Under the pieces are notes generated by a model. That model made no database searches. It saw nothing but the letters and a program-made list of their open reading frames with translations, and was not told the DNA's origin. This document shows positions 1 to 11,862 of a stretch of DNA of 64,000 nucleotides, in pieces. The stretch is from the NCBI GenBank assembly GCA_964527325.1, contig CAZGNU010000001.1:40535-104534 (forward strand), in the 5' to 3' direction. How positions within the stretch are numbered: the stretch's first letter is position 1; every line of letters starts with the position of its first letter. The translations under genes were made by a program, and so were the position numbers. The stretch is from UBA6164 sp964527325. GTDB taxonomy: Bacteria; Patescibacteriota; Gracilibacteria; BD1-5; UBA6164.

Positions 1-1
1 T

Positions 2-1279
2 GAATGAATTGCTATATGATTAGATATATTTACTGACAAAATGATTTGTAGAGATTTCTGGTCTTGAGATAATTTTAATATGTGTATATTCTGAAGTTCA
101 TGATCTTGAAAATCATATTGAGCAAAATTAGTATGTTTAAGAGAATGGAATATATGAATCAGACAAGTTATAATTGATCCAGATGCAGAATTTAAAGCTC
201 TAACCGAAACTATATGATGAGATTATATAAATATATGAGCATTATCAGATAATAGTGATGATGATAGTGTTCAATTAAACCCATTCGATTTTAACTTTCC
301 AAAAGTTTTAATGAAAAAACATGGTGTTCAATATGTTGTAGATCACTTAGATGAGTTTTGACCAAAGATAGACTATGAATTTAAAGAATTCCTATCAAGA
401 TTGAAATCACTAGTAAGTATAATACTATATAATGAGAAAATTTCTAATAGTTATTATTCTGAAATTTCTACTCTTATCGTAGATTTCTTTATTTACGAAT
501 GATGATTAAATCCAAAAGATTATACTAGTTACTTCAAAATTTCTAAACACCCTTTAAGTATAAAGAAATTTTATAATTATTTACAAAGTCAAGTTGATAA
601 AAAAGTAGATAATTATGAAAAGATAGAAACAATTAGAAAATGATTGTTTGATTATGCAGATGATAATTGAACATTTAGTAAATTTCTATGAGAATGAGAA
701 AACTCTGTAGATATTAAAAGTGATTGGACTGCTTTTAATTTGAAGAATGTAAAGAATGATTGATTAAAGACTGTAATAACTTTCATTATTATGAGTTTCT
801 TAGAACAAATTTTTGCTGAAAAACAAAAACAAAAAACAAGAATACTTATAGATGAAGCTTCAACATTTCTTTGAGCAAATATTGAAATTGCATGACAAAT
901 TACAAAACTTTATCAAAGAGCTAGAAAATATAATATGTGAATAACAATTATTGCACAATGAATTAATAACTTATTTGTTGATTTTAAATCTTCAGAGAAA
1001 GAAGTTAATTACTGAGATACTATTCTTCAAAATTCAGAGAACTTAGTAATTCTTACACAAAAACCAAATGCACTAAAAATTATCCAGGATAAGTTAGAAT
1101 TAACTCCTATGCAGTTTAAATTTTTAGAGTGACTTAATACACAAAAAGAACATGGTCATGTAGCTAAATGAAAAGCTTTAATAATTACTTGATTATCAGT
1201 AGACCAAGTACAAATAACACCTGAATCATATATACATGATTTTATAAATACTGATCCAAATACTAAAAAAGAACAATAA
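2..1279 (+). CDS. VirB4/TraC-type conjugation ATPase, C-terminal part
   Basis: The gene is cut at its 5' end by the window edge; about 425 residues are visible. It carries a Walker A motif GSSGSGKS at 92-115, in which all three invariant glycines are TGA codons, then a segment IIDPDAEFKALTETIGGDYI typical of VirB4-like proteins. A Walker B stretch (RILIDEA) lies near 840-860 and is followed by a conserved helix with ARKYNMGITIIAQG. VirB4 proteins power type IV secretion and conjugative pilus assembly at the inner membrane. The stop TAA is one base before the next ATG, so it is co-transcribed with the coupling-type ATPase. A HerA/FtsK-like ATPase is the alternative, but the downstream partner favours VirB4. 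Confidence 0.88.
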
Positions 1280-1280
1280 T

Positions 1281-4277
1281 ATGGCAATTTTAATAACTAC
1301 TATAATCTGTATTTTGATAATGATATCACTATTATTTGTGTATATCATTTTTAAAAGATACTATGAAAATAATAGTTATTATGTAATTAATATTAGACCA
1401 CTTAAATATGATTGATGAAAATCATTTATACAAAAAATGGCTTTCTTTGTTTCAAATTGTAAATCAATACCAAATACAAAAGGGAAACATAATCTTATAC
1501 TTGATGTAACCAATGCTTGAAAAAAAACATATTTTAGATTAATAGTTCCTGAAAAGTATCTAAAAGATTACCATAAAATATTTTCTAGTAATTATAAAGA
1601 TTTTGAAATAAAATTATGATGAAAGTATACAGAAAATGAGTTTATTGATAAATATAAATGAGGTATTGTTTTTAGAACTGATTCTGATACACCTTTCTTG
1701 AAAGAAGAAATTCTTGAAGAAAAAATAGGTGAAAATATAAAATCTATTGTAACAGGTGTTACAACTTGAAGTTTTCAAGTAATGCTTAATTTTGATGCAA
1801 AAACAGAGACATTTGCTGATGCAACAGAAATAGAAGATGTAAAAATTGAAAATACACTTGCAACTAATAATATTAACTTTGTAAAAGATATTTGAGCATC
1901 TTTTAGGTTTTTATCTTTAAATGAAGATTTCATTGAAACAACAATGCCTTGATTAGTTTGAGGTATACTTAATTTATGAGGTAAATTTTGAAATATAACA
2001 AAATATAGTAAATGATGAAAAACTACTATAAAGAATTTAACTTTCAAAAAATCATTAGTAGATTTCTTTTATAGAATATTTTACTGAAGAAAATTTAGAC
2101 TTTCACATTACTCTCCATCAGATGAAATGTTTTTTAATGCAAAAGAAATTTCATATATCTTTAATTTTGTTCCATCTGATAATGCAGATGTATTGCAATA
2201 TAAAAGCTTATCACCAGTAGATGCTATTAAATATCAAGATAATTTAGAGGAACAATATTGAGAAGATAAACTTACCAAGATTGCATTATTTGATTATCCA
2301 TGACTCAAAGATAAGTATTTCAAATTACATGAAAAAACTTTAAGAAGACATGTATGGCAAATATGAAAAACATGAATGTGAAAATCAACATTAATTAAAT
2401 CGTTTATATTTGATGATATTGCTAAATGAAGATGATTTTGTTTGATTGAACCTAATTGAGATTTAGCTGAGGAAATATTAGATGTAATTCCTGAAGAAAG
2501 AAAAGATGATGTAATATACTTAGACCCATCTGTATATTTATGAAGAGTTTGTTTAAGTGTTTTTTCTTTTCTAAGAGAATTAAGACATTTTCAACAAGAA
2601 TACGAAATTGATCAGCATGAACAATCTGTTGAATTATGATCGGATCATTCCTTATATCATATGGAAACAGAGGATAAATTTATGAGTATGGTAGTAAATA
2701 TGATTAAATCAGTTTCTGTATGATGAAAAGAGATGTGGTGACCAAGAATGGATAAAATAATGAAAGAGGTTTGAACAGCTACATTGAAATATGAATTATC
2801 AGAAATTTCAGATATATCTTATTATTTGAATATTCCAAAATATCGTAAAGCATTTATTAATGCAATCGAAAATGAGGATTTAAAAGAGTCATTATATAAT
2901 TTTGAAAATAAGCCAGAAAAAGATAGGGAAGAAGCATTTCAACCAGTAAGAAATAGGTTTGATGTATTTTTATCAGATACGATGAAAAATATATTTTCAG
3001 GTAAACCAAAATTTTCTTTAAAGAATGCTATGGATGATTGAAAAATTATTATAATGAGACTTCCTAAGGGAACAATGTGAGATTGAAATGCTTCATTGTT
3101 ATGATCAATGATGGTAGCATTATTTTGGGCATTAGCTCAAACAAGAATTTCTACTCCTGAAGATGAAAGACAAGACTTTACATTATATATTGATGAGTTT
3201 CAAAATTTTGTAACAGACTCTTTTTCACAAATGTTAGAAGAAGCTAGAAAATATAAATTGAGGTTAGTTTTAGCTAATCAATTCACTAAACAAATTAAAA
3301 ATAAAAATTCCTCAGTATTTGATTCGCTTAAATGAAATATCTGAACATTTGTAGCATTATGATTGTGAACTGATGATGCTCAAGTATTATCACCTTACTT
3401 TTGAATAGATGCAACAAATATGGTTAATATTCCACCTTATCACTGATATGTAAAATGTGAAGAGTATTCACCAACACCTTTTAATATTGTTACTGAACAA
3501 ACTGAAAGAGATCCCTCTAGAAAGTATCCAGGTAAGACAGCAATAAAAAATCTAAGTTACTCAAAATATTGATTAGATTCAGAAGAAGAAGAAGTAGAGG
3601 ATGAATTTGTTATTTCTAAAAAACAAGTCTTTCGTAGTTTACTAAGTATGAAAAACTTTGATAAAGCTTTATTATGAAAAAAACTAAGAATTAAAAAGAT
3701 TTCGTTTGATAAACTTCTTGAAGAACTTTTCTTTGAGTGAATACTTATAATGAGTGATGATTGAAGTGTTACTATTAGTAAAGAAAAAATTGATTTAAAT
3801 GATAAGTGATATTTTGATTTTGTATTTAAAGAAAATGTAAATAAAGAAAAACCTTATGTATCTTTATGAACATATTTTAGAGAGTCGAAAAAGTTACCTA
3901 GTTTTTGATTTAATATGGATTCTTACAATAAAGAAAAAAGTGAAATAAATGATACTTCAACTGAAGGTGGTGAAAGAAAGGAAGATAAATTGGATATAGA
4001 TGATTTATTTGGTGATTCTTCTGATTCAATAGAAACAGGTTTAGATTGACTAAATGAAGAAAAACTCGATATTAAAAGTAATGATATTTCAACACAATAT
4101 TCATATGATATTAAAAACTCTGACTTAGAAAAAACATTTTGAGAACTTATACAAGAGTTATGATTTAAAAAATTTGAAGAATTTGAAAAATTGAATCATA
4201 ATAATGATTTAGATATTTCAAAAGATACAGTAATAATAAGAAAATATTTATGAAGAACTTTTCACATAAAAAAATAA
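1281..4277 (+). CDS. TraD/VirD4-like type IV secretion coupling ATPase
   Basis: A 998-residue protein. An N-terminal membrane helix (about residues 3-24) is followed by a middle region and a P-loop domain with Walker A GKTGMGKS at residues 362-369; all three glycines are TGA. Walker B is LYIDEFQNF (aspartate at residue 638), followed by LEEARKYKLRLVLANQF, the pattern of coupling proteins with a TraM-recognition-like lobe. The last 250 residues are acidic and low-complexity. Coupling proteins dock substrates onto the secretion channel and pump them across the inner membrane. The gene begins one base after the VirB4-like gene and its 3' end overlaps the pilin gene by 28 bases. The ATPase type is clear; the substrate cannot be read from the sequence. 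Confidence 0.88.
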
Positions 4278-4873
4278 ATAAAGGATGATTTACTTTAATA
4301 GAACTAGCAGTTGTAATAACTGTATTAGCTATTTTATGATCATTTACTTTTGACTTTTATGCGAACTATAAAGAGGAACAATTAGTTGATGATGAAATTT
4401 CAGATATACAACAATATTGATTATTACTAAGTACAATAATTAATAAAACATGAGATATTCCTTTAAATTACTGTAAAAATGTTTCAGGTTGACATGATTC
4501 AGATTGTTTTGAAGCTGATCCCTTAAATGATTGATCCACAGATAATATATGTTCGTGAGTTGAATGAGATTTCTTTGCTGATAATGATTGTGATTCTTGA
4601 TGTGTAATTATTGATTGTGAAACCAATATATGCTCATGAAATAATATATATTATGATTTTGAAAAGCTATTTTCAGACTATGTAAATTATAACTACACAA
4701 TTAGAACTGACTCTTTTACTGATAAGTTCTCATATAGGATATGTCCAGAAAAAGATATTTCGGATACTTTGATTATTTGAAAATGAGATGAATCTAGTTA
4801 CTGAACATTTAGTCCTTCATTTACTTTATACTATGGATGAAGAACTGTATATAGATTCAATTCAAATCCTTAA
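4250..4873 (+). CDS. type IV pilin-like protein (prepilin)
   Basis: A 207-residue protein with a class III signal: basic leader, then GG|FTLIELAVVITVLAIL, predicted cut after residue 13. The glycine before the cut is a TGA codon, and the conserved glutamate at +5 is present. A single hydrophobic helix forms the pilin spine; the globular part has about ten cysteines (for example the repeated ICSG segments), suggesting disulfide stabilisation. Pilins assemble into a surface fibre after cleavage by a prepilin peptidase; one such enzyme is at the right edge of this window and PilC is at 6.7 kb. The start lies inside the end of the coupling ATPase gene. It may be a minor rather than the major pilin. 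Confidence 0.85.
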
Positions 4874-4879
4874 TCCTCA

Positions 4880-4892
4880 TGTTTCTTAGTAG
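4880..4892 (+). promoter_or_regulatory. TTAGTAG element upstream of 4923 gene
   Basis: Copy 1 of the recurrent element: TGTTTCTTAGTAG, with TTAGTAG at 4886-4892, 30 nt before the ATG at 4923. The CAATTT half seen at most other sites is not conserved here; AAATCC occupies the 17-nt-spaced position. CTCAT/ATGAG arms flank the core and could form a small stem. Confidence 0.55.
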
Positions 4893-4922
4893 TATGAGTA
4901 AATATTATATAAATATATTATT

Positions 4923-5963
4923 ATGGACACTTACGATAAATTAAAATCTCTCAAAAATCCCTTTAAAAATGCAGATTTTGTAGTTCATAGAGAGATAAGA
5001 ACATCAGCTTTAAAAAGTTTATGAAAACTTTATTGATTCGATTTAAAAACAAAATCAAAGAAAGATTCAAAAATTTCTAATATTTTTATTGAAAATAAAA
5101 AACTAGTTAAACTAGTAAAGAAAGATTCTTTAACTATTAAAGATTTCGATTCAATCAATAAATTAATTCTTAAAGATTTCTCTAAACTACAAAAAGACTT
5201 AGATTATGCTAAAAAAGCTGATTTAATATCTAAAAAGAAACTTGAGAAGAGAAGAGAAGAATCAAATAAAATTGTTTATGATTTATGAGGAATGTTTAAA
5301 CCTGCAGAATGAATTTCATGTATATGAAAAAAAGCAAGTACATTTTGTAAAAGAAATAAAGTTAAATTAGCTTTATGTTGAGCTTTAGTTACTTTGTGAG
5401 GTTTAGCTACATTTGTACAAACAGCTGATAATGTTACTGCTTCAGCTGAATCAGAAAATAAGAAACCATTAATTAAAAATGAAAAACAAGTTTTAAAAAT
5501 TTCAAAAACTAAAGACAATTATTCAGTATTAAAACAAGTTCTAAATACAGCTAGTCATTTAGAATTTGATAAAGTAGATCCTAGCTCTAAAACTTTTGAA
5601 AAGTCTAAGAATCTTTATTTATGATTCATGAAGGATTTAGTTAAAAAAGCAGATTCAGAGTGAAATTTAAAATTATGAAAGTCTGACTTATCTGCACTAT
5701 TAAAAGCAGAATATCTATATAATTCTTGAGTTAAGAAGAATTTAGAAAATAAATCTGAGGGACTTAAATGAGAGAAAAAAGATAAAAACCTTAGAAAAAT
5801 CGATACAACTAATGAACAAATGAAAAAATTAAAAGATAATTTTAATGAATTAGAAGAATGAAAAAAAATCTGATTTAATTATCAAAAGCATTGAATTACT
5901 ATTGATGTTAAATCAGAAGGGGATAGTTATATTATCTCATGATTAAATAATTTTAATTATTAA
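4923..5963 (+). CDS. membrane-anchored protein, paralogue of 35538 gene
   Basis: I recognise no named family in this 346-residue protein. The first 150 residues are charged and helical, then comes one hydrophobic segment (KLALCGALVTLGGLATFV, about residues 152-169), then a second charged part. The N-terminal region matches the 35538 protein: NP(F/Y)K near residue 12, an ALK..GK..G.(D/E)LKT block, then ENKKLVKLV versus KNEELKELL and a SLT/SIT turn, plus KVKLA before the membrane helix. Both genes have the TTAGTAG element about 30 nt upstream. The 3' end overlaps the convergent gene by three bases. It is probably a bitopic protein of the same system as its paralogue. Confidence 0.75.
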
Positions 5964-6661
5964 TTTGGATAGTATTCTATTAAATTGTAATTATCTAAAT
6001 TTCAAAAAATTCATTTTTCTTTAAAACTTAAAATCCTTGTTTTACTTGTGTATAAGATAACTTTAAAATTTTTAAAGTTATCTTTTTCTTTGAGTAGTTT
6101 TATTAACTGTATATAGTTTTCATCTTTTTCTTTCATTGTTTCATAGGACTCAGTTCACATATCCGTCTCAATAAAATAATAGTCTCTTCACTGAGTAATA
6201 ACTCAATCTGCCTTAATTAATGCATATCTATTTTTACTATCATATCTATTAATATTTTCATCATCAAAGTGAATATTTAATATATCAATATTATGTTTAT
6301 TTTTAAAACTAATAATATTATCTATATTGGTAAAATTATGATAATGTTTAACAGATTTGTAATTTGATGGATGATATATGAATATTCAGTTTCTAAAATT
6401 ATCAATATTATCAAATTTTGTTCTTAAACTTGATGAAATATCAACAATTCTAAAAAACTTTAATTCAGAAGACAAGTAAGGCTTTTCTCAAAATAACTTT
6501 GTATATTGTTCAATTGTTATTTGTCATGTTCTTTTTAATCTTTTTATAACTTGATCTTCTTTTTGTTTATTGTGTTTAGGCTTTTTAGAAACCATATGCT
6601 TGTAAGGTATATTTTCAATTTGAACTATACCCATTCTATTTTGACTGTATTTTCTAGGCAT
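5960..6661 (-). CDS. replication-relaxation-like protein
   Basis: A 233-residue soluble protein. After a basic N-terminus, a winged-helix-like region (about residues 38-75) precedes a domain with ADGVITQGRDYYFIETDMG and then TESYETMKEKDENYIQL. This resembles the C-terminal part of replication-relaxation (Replic_Relax) proteins, in which an ExD-like strand is followed by a YxxL helix; those occur next to conjugation ATPases in plasmids and integrative elements. It is the last gene of a five-gene minus-strand operon, starting three bases beyond the PilC stop. A long perfect inverted repeat at 6054-6084 lies inside it. Family assignment is by motif pattern only. Confidence 0.5.
6054..6090 (+). 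terminator. possible intragenic terminator for the 4923 gene
   Basis: A perfect inverted repeat with 15-base arms (6054-6068 and 6070-6084) and a one-base centre is followed on the + strand by a T-rich run. It sits about 90 nt past the stop of the 4923 gene, inside the convergent coding region, and could end + strand transcription. Confidence 0.4.
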
Positions 6662-6663
6662 AA

Positions 6664-7926
6664 TTAAAAGTTACCATCTAAAGAAGCTTCTTTATCAGCT
6701 TGTATTTTATCTTTTACTAATCATGATTGCATTTGTACTGGTTTATAGTAAGCAACTGTCATACATGCTCACATTATCACTGTTAGAGTTACCATTGAGG
6801 CAGTTAGGACTCTAAGTGTTCTAGCAGTTAAATCATCTAATTCTACTTTTTTTACATCTCTTAAAGATACCATTGCTTCATCGATATTACTAGCTTTAAA
6901 TGCATGTACTACATCTTCATCATTTCAAGTAAAAACTCAAAATTCTTCAAAGGAATCTCACATTTGTTTTCAAGTTTTTACCTCTTCTCTTACTTCTTGA
7001 ATTACTCTTCTCAGGTAGTAATTATTAGCACTTCTTGCCAATATACTTAGCAGTTCTCTTTGTAGGATATCACTTTCTCTCATTATGATAAAAGTATCAA
7101 TAATATCATATATTGATTTCTTTTTATGTATAACTCAATAAAAAGGTATAGCAAATTTAGCTTTTCATAATATAGTTTTAATTTTATTTCATTGAAGTAA
7201 ATGATATATTAACATTAATAATCAAACAAAAATAAGACTAGGTCATATATATTTCACAACATAATATAATCAATTATGGTAAGCTACTGTAAAATCAGGT
7301 AATGTTCTTCAGTATGAATTAAAGTTATCTTTAATCATATCATATATTATTCAATCTAATACATATGATAATACTATAATAAGAATGATTGTTATGATAG
7401 ACATCCTAGATTTCTCTACTACAGTTTTTTTAAATGTTTGTCTTTCTTTAATATATTTTTCTAACTTAATAAGTCATTCAATTGGCTCATGTTTTGATCA
7501 GAAAAATCATTTAACTGTAGACCTATAGATTTCATCGAATATATTTGGGAAGGTTTCAATTACATTTTCAAATTTTCTATTGTTTTCAACTTCCGATAAG
7601 ATTGCATAAACAAGTGGGCTAAATGTTTTTTTATAAACTTCTTTTAAAGCATCTTTAGGGGATACAACACTATCAGCTCATTTAGATAATTCTAATCTAA
7701 AATATCTTGTAAAATCAAATAGTTGTTGATCACTCCAGTGAAGATTTTTTGAATAAGAGATAATTGAATCTAGATCAATTATCTTTTGAATAAATATTCA
7801 TTTTTTTTCTAATTTTTTTCTAAGGTCTCTTTTAGTTCAGATAATAGAAAAAGTACCTACTTCTAATCATCAGTAGTTGTTTTTAAATAATACAGAGTAT
7901 TTCTTTTCTTTTCTATTAAAAAACAT
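6664..7926 (-). CDS. PilC/GspF-type inner-membrane pilus assembly protein
   Basis: A 420-residue protein with two copies of the T2SSF-type cytoplasmic helical domain. The first has LHWSDQQLFDFTRYFRLELSKGADSVVSPKDALKEV-like sequence, and the second IMRESDILQRELLSILARSANNYYLRRV. Membrane helices lie near residues 170-190, 220-245 and close to the C-terminus (VTLTVIMGACMTVAYY). PilC/GspF is the platform in the inner membrane on which pilus subunits are assembled by the motor ATPase. No PilB or PilT gene is visible in this window. The gene lies between a membrane-anchored protein and the replication-relaxation-like gene, an unusual setting for PilC. Confidence 0.87.
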
Positions 7927-7967
7927 TTTTTTTATTTTTATTTTTATATTTGTTTTTGTTTTTTTAT

Positions 7968-9446
7968 TTAATTGATTTTATTTATTGATTTTATAAATTC
8001 ATCAAAATAATTTTTTAGTTCTATTTCATCTTCTCAATATGAGAATCAAATAGTATAATATTTATTTGTATCAAACAGTATATATTCAATATAAATAACA
8101 TCATTATTATTCACTGTTTCAAATTTAAATATATTTCATTTTCATTCAAAACCTCATAGATTAATATCATCAGATTTTACTAATTCTACATTACTTATAG
8201 TCTTATTAGATATAGATAATGAATCTGTTATGTATTTTGCTACATTCTTCTTATATACATCATCTATTGTTTCATTTCTGCTTTCTTTTCTATTAGTTTT
8301 TATAGATATACTTCAATTTTTAAATATCTTAACAGCAGGAGTAATTAAATATTTATCTTTAGTATTATGTTCTGACTGTTTAATATGAGATATAGGTATT
8401 ATAAATTGTATATTATTAAATGTATCTTGTTTACCTCATAATACTACTTCAGGCTTTGTAATTTTTATATCTTTGAAGTAGAAGTTTTCATAATTATTAT
8501 TGAATATATTTACAAGCTCTAAACTATTTCATAAAGTTTCATAAGTAAATATATATATACTATCATTTTCAATTATTATTCTTTTAAATGTGATAGCATT
8601 GAAAAAACGATTTTTATCTTTATTTATTAGTTCCATATATGCTAATTTTTCATCTTCTTCAAGTTCTAATCAATATTTTTTTTGAAAATCAAGATTTGTT
8701 TTATGTAAAATTTTTGAATTAAGAGATTTACTTTCAATAGAATTAAATACACCTCAGAATCAAATTACATCATAACTAAAATCACTTCAATTATTAGCTT
8801 GGAAATATTTATGATATTCTAATCCTTTACTTTTATCATCCTCATCTAATAAATATTTATTTTTTATCTGTTCTTGTTCAATCTTTCACAAATAAGTAAT
8901 ATATATTTTGTAAATTTCTTCTTTTTTTCAATTCAGAACCTCAATAGATCAAACTGGTATATCATTATTTTTAAAAGTAGTTTCTTTTAGTACTCTTATT
9001 AAATTACTATTTTTATCTATATAAATATCTCATCTTTTTTTACCATATGCTTCATTATAATCTCAATTTAATTCAATACTATCTAATTGAGTATATTTTA
9101 TAGATTCATTTTCATATTTTTTTAATGAATCATTGGTATGTAAAACAGAAGTGTTAAATGGAATAATTTCCATTTCTAAACTATGTTTATCACCTTTAAT
9201 TATATATTTTGAATTTTTTTTATAAATATCTCACCCAGATCTAATATTGAAATTTACTCAATATTCTTTTAAGTTTATATTATCATATTCTCATTTATAA
9301 TTAACAATGTATGCATGTGATACATCAAGAGGTGGTCTTTCTTCTTTGAGTAAATTAGATACCAATAGGTATACAAGAGTACCAACAACAGCTAATCATG
9401 CTATTATTGAAAGTGTAATCAAAATAATTTTTCTCCAGTCCCTCAT
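7968..9446 (-). CDS. membrane-anchored extracytoplasmic protein, unknown
   Basis: A 492-residue protein that I do not recognise. It starts MRDWRKIILITLSIIAGLAV, giving one membrane helix at about residues 5-26; the remaining 460 residues are polar, rich in Asn, Lys, Ile and Tyr, and presumably outside the membrane. The start is preceded by ATAAAACTT with no clear ribosome site, as for most genes here. It lies between the PrgI/VirB3-like gene and PilC in one minus-strand operon, so it may belong to the envelope-spanning apparatus. Confidence 0.72.
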
Positions 9447-9486
9447 AAGTTTTATGTTATTAAATATTAATTATATTATACATATA

Positions 9487-9858
9487 TTACTTCTCCTTAA
9501 CAAATTCTTCTTCATCTTTTATAGAATCTATTAATTTATTTATATCTGTACTTGGTATATGTTTTCTTTGAGTTTTTATTGTTACTTTTTGCCTTCTCTT
9601 ATCTATTAAATATTTCCAAATACTTCTTCAATCAATTCTAAAACTAGATGCAACAAAACCAAGTCATATAGTAGCCATTAGAATTATAAGGGATGTTATA
9701 GTAAGGAAAGGGCTAGTTCAAATTTGTAAGTTATAAAAAAACCACATACCTGGTAATATACTAAATCATCAAATAGTTAATAATTGAGATTTAGTTACAA
9801 TCCCAAATATAGGTGCTTCTTTATCAGCGAAGTAAAAGTTTCTTATTTTTGCTCACAT
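9487..9858 (-). CDS. PrgI/VirB3-like type IV secretion membrane protein
   Basis: A 123-residue protein. The layout fits the PrgI (VirB3-like) family: a short N-terminus with APIFGIVTKSQLLTIGG, two closely spaced membrane helices (about residues 26-43 and 53-74), then RIDGRSIWKYLIDKRRQK. PrgI proteins keep a '(K/P)IFG...T..Q' start and a 'DGRs...YL' stretch after the second helix. Such proteins assist VirB4 at the inner membrane. The gene starts two bases beyond the stop of the gene upstream (9861-10613). No database comparison was possible, so the family is inferred from topology and these two motifs. Confidence 0.6.
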
Positions 9859-9860
9859 AA

Positions 9861-10613
9861 TTATAATTGTTTAAAAATATTTTTAGATATATTAACATCC
9901 ATTTCTTCATTAGGTTTAATATCAGAAATATCAGGAATTTCAATTGTTTCATCTCTATTTTTTTGCTCTTCTCTTATTTTATCAACTACCCAAGCCTGAA
10001 ATCATTCTTTTAAAAGTACTTGCTTTTCTCTAATTTCTTTATATTTCTCTTTGTAATCATTTTTAGTAATTACTCACTCTTCGACATCCTGATTGTATAC
10101 CTTCAGTAATGTATTGATTAAAAGTCTATTCTCTATAAGTTTTTTATTCCTGATTTTTTTAATTTTTTTGGTAAATGTTAATCAACCAAAATTTACATGT
10201 AGATTATCTAAATATATAACAGATTCTCTTGAAACATTTAATAGATTTTCTACAATAAATTTAAATTCATCTAAGTTTAATGATTCCATCTTTTCATAAT
10301 CTATATTATTAAGGTTATATCCAAAAAATTCTTTATCTTCTACTGACATTTCTTTTCATGTAGATAGTTTACTACCATTTTTTGATCTTCAATTTCTAAA
10401 ATATTCTCTTCAATGTTTTAAAATTGTTTTTAGAGAATTTTTAAATATTGCATAGGTTCAAAGATATTTTAGTGTAATTTTATCTTCGTTTCCTTTTGTT
10501 TTAGAGAATCCAATATAGTGAATAGGTTTATCTGAGTAGTATTTCTTAAGCATTGCTCTAGTATTCTCTTCAATTAATTCATAGATGTTATTATATTTTT
10601 CTCTTATATTCAT
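9861..10613 (-). CDS. hypothetical soluble protein, first gene of operon
   Basis: A 250-residue hydrophilic protein without membrane segments or motifs I recognise. It is highly charged, with a long predicted coiled region near residues 170-225 (repeated KEKYKEIREKQ-type sequence) and an acidic tail. It is the first gene of the minus-strand operon running to 5960. AT-rich DNA upstream has a TATATT box about 17 nt before the ATG. Position suggests a cytoplasmic partner of the PrgI/VirB3-like protein; that is inference. Confidence 0.7.
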
Positions 10614-10702
10614 TTTGATTTTTTAATAATATAATGATAACATATATAATATAACATAAAAACGAAAAAAAATAAAATATTTGAATAAAATAATTGAATA
10701 AT

Positions 10703-10730
10703 TTGTTTAGTTTAATTTACTAAGTATATT
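10703..10730 (+). promoter_or_regulatory. sigma-70-like promoter for the 10758 gene
   Basis: TTGTTT and TATATT are separated by 16 nt, with ACTAAG directly before the -10 box. The same extension precedes TATAAT upstream of the 32949, 50383 and 60357 starts. The -10 is 27 nt before the ATG. Confidence 0.5.
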
Positions 10731-10757
10731 AACTATAGTAATTTTAATTAAAAGTCT

Positions 10758-11858
10758 ATGAATCTTAATAAAAGTTGAACAGTTATAAATACAGTACTGA
10801 TAGTAACCACTGTTATTATAATTATTTCATTCTGAGTAATGAAATCTTCTTTATTTGTATGAGAAACTGTAAAAAATAATAAATTATCATCAAATTCAAT
10901 TATTGATGTTAATAATAATAGAATTGATAATACTGATACTAAGGGGAGCTTGTATGTTTCAACTTCAAATTTAGAATCAAATATTGAATCAGTTTCATTA
11001 GAAGAGTCCAAAACTATCGAAGTAAGTATTCCTTGAAATAATATTAGTTGATCAAAGCTTAAAGTAGATTATTCTACTTGATCATCACAAAGATATATTT
11101 GATTAGAATTATCTAAAACAAAAAATAGTAAATCACTAGTTAATAAAAATATTGATACTAGGTGAGGTTTTATTTTAAAAGATTCTAGTGCCTGGACAGA
11201 AACAGCCCAAGAAATTAATATTAATCAACAATCATTCTACCTTAAAAATAATAAAATATCTGATTTATCAGACTTCTTAACTACAGAAATAGACAAAATT
11301 TGAGAACCAGGTTCTTATCTTCTTTTTGATTTCTGATATCCTACTTTATTTAATAGATTTAATTTTCAATTAACTCAAGATTCTAAAACTTCTTTTCCTA
11401 ATATTATACAATTAACATTTGATAATTGAGTTCAACATAATTTCTTAATTGATGATACTAAAAATACTCAAAATCTATATTTTCCCGATATTGAAACTCA
11501 ATATATAAGACTTGATATTTTATCAACTTCAGATGGTAGAGTAGATGTAGAAAATGCAACTATTATAAGCAATATAGAAAGAAATATATTAGCTTCAGAA
11601 ATAACAATATCAGATGATACAACAAATAAAATATTAGATATATCATTCCCAAATTTACCTTCAATAAATTGAGTTAAGTTTATTAACTTATATTCATGAC
11701 ATAATTGAACTATATCAACTAATTCATTTAAATCATTACTAAACGATGAAACGGAATTTCAATATTTCTATAATGATATTAGTTTAGATACAATATATTT
11801 TGAACTTTGTTCTGACATAAATGCATGTTTAGATAAAGTTGGTAAACCAATAAATTAA
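10758..11858 (+). CDS. exported or anchored protein, unknown
   Basis: A 366-residue protein with one N-terminal membrane helix (about residues 11-30, GTVINTVLIVTTVIIIISFG) and a Ser/Asn/Thr/Ile-rich beta-type remainder, so most of it is probably outside the membrane. Only two cysteines are visible, close to the C-terminus, spaced to allow one disulfide. It heads a + strand series with 11863 and 14637; the gaps between stops and starts are four and two bases, so the three genes form one operon. No family recognised. Confidence 0.72.
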
Positions 11859-11862
11859 TTTT

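Noticed and set aside
1775..2047. Antisense frame with a hydrophobic stretch
   Set aside because: It lies opposite the coupling ATPase and mirrors its codons; no promoter or ribosome site.
2784..3335. Separate small genes inside the coupling ATPase (standard-code frames)
   Set aside because: They are pieces of one frame between TGA codons; the joined protein has both Walker motifs in correct order.
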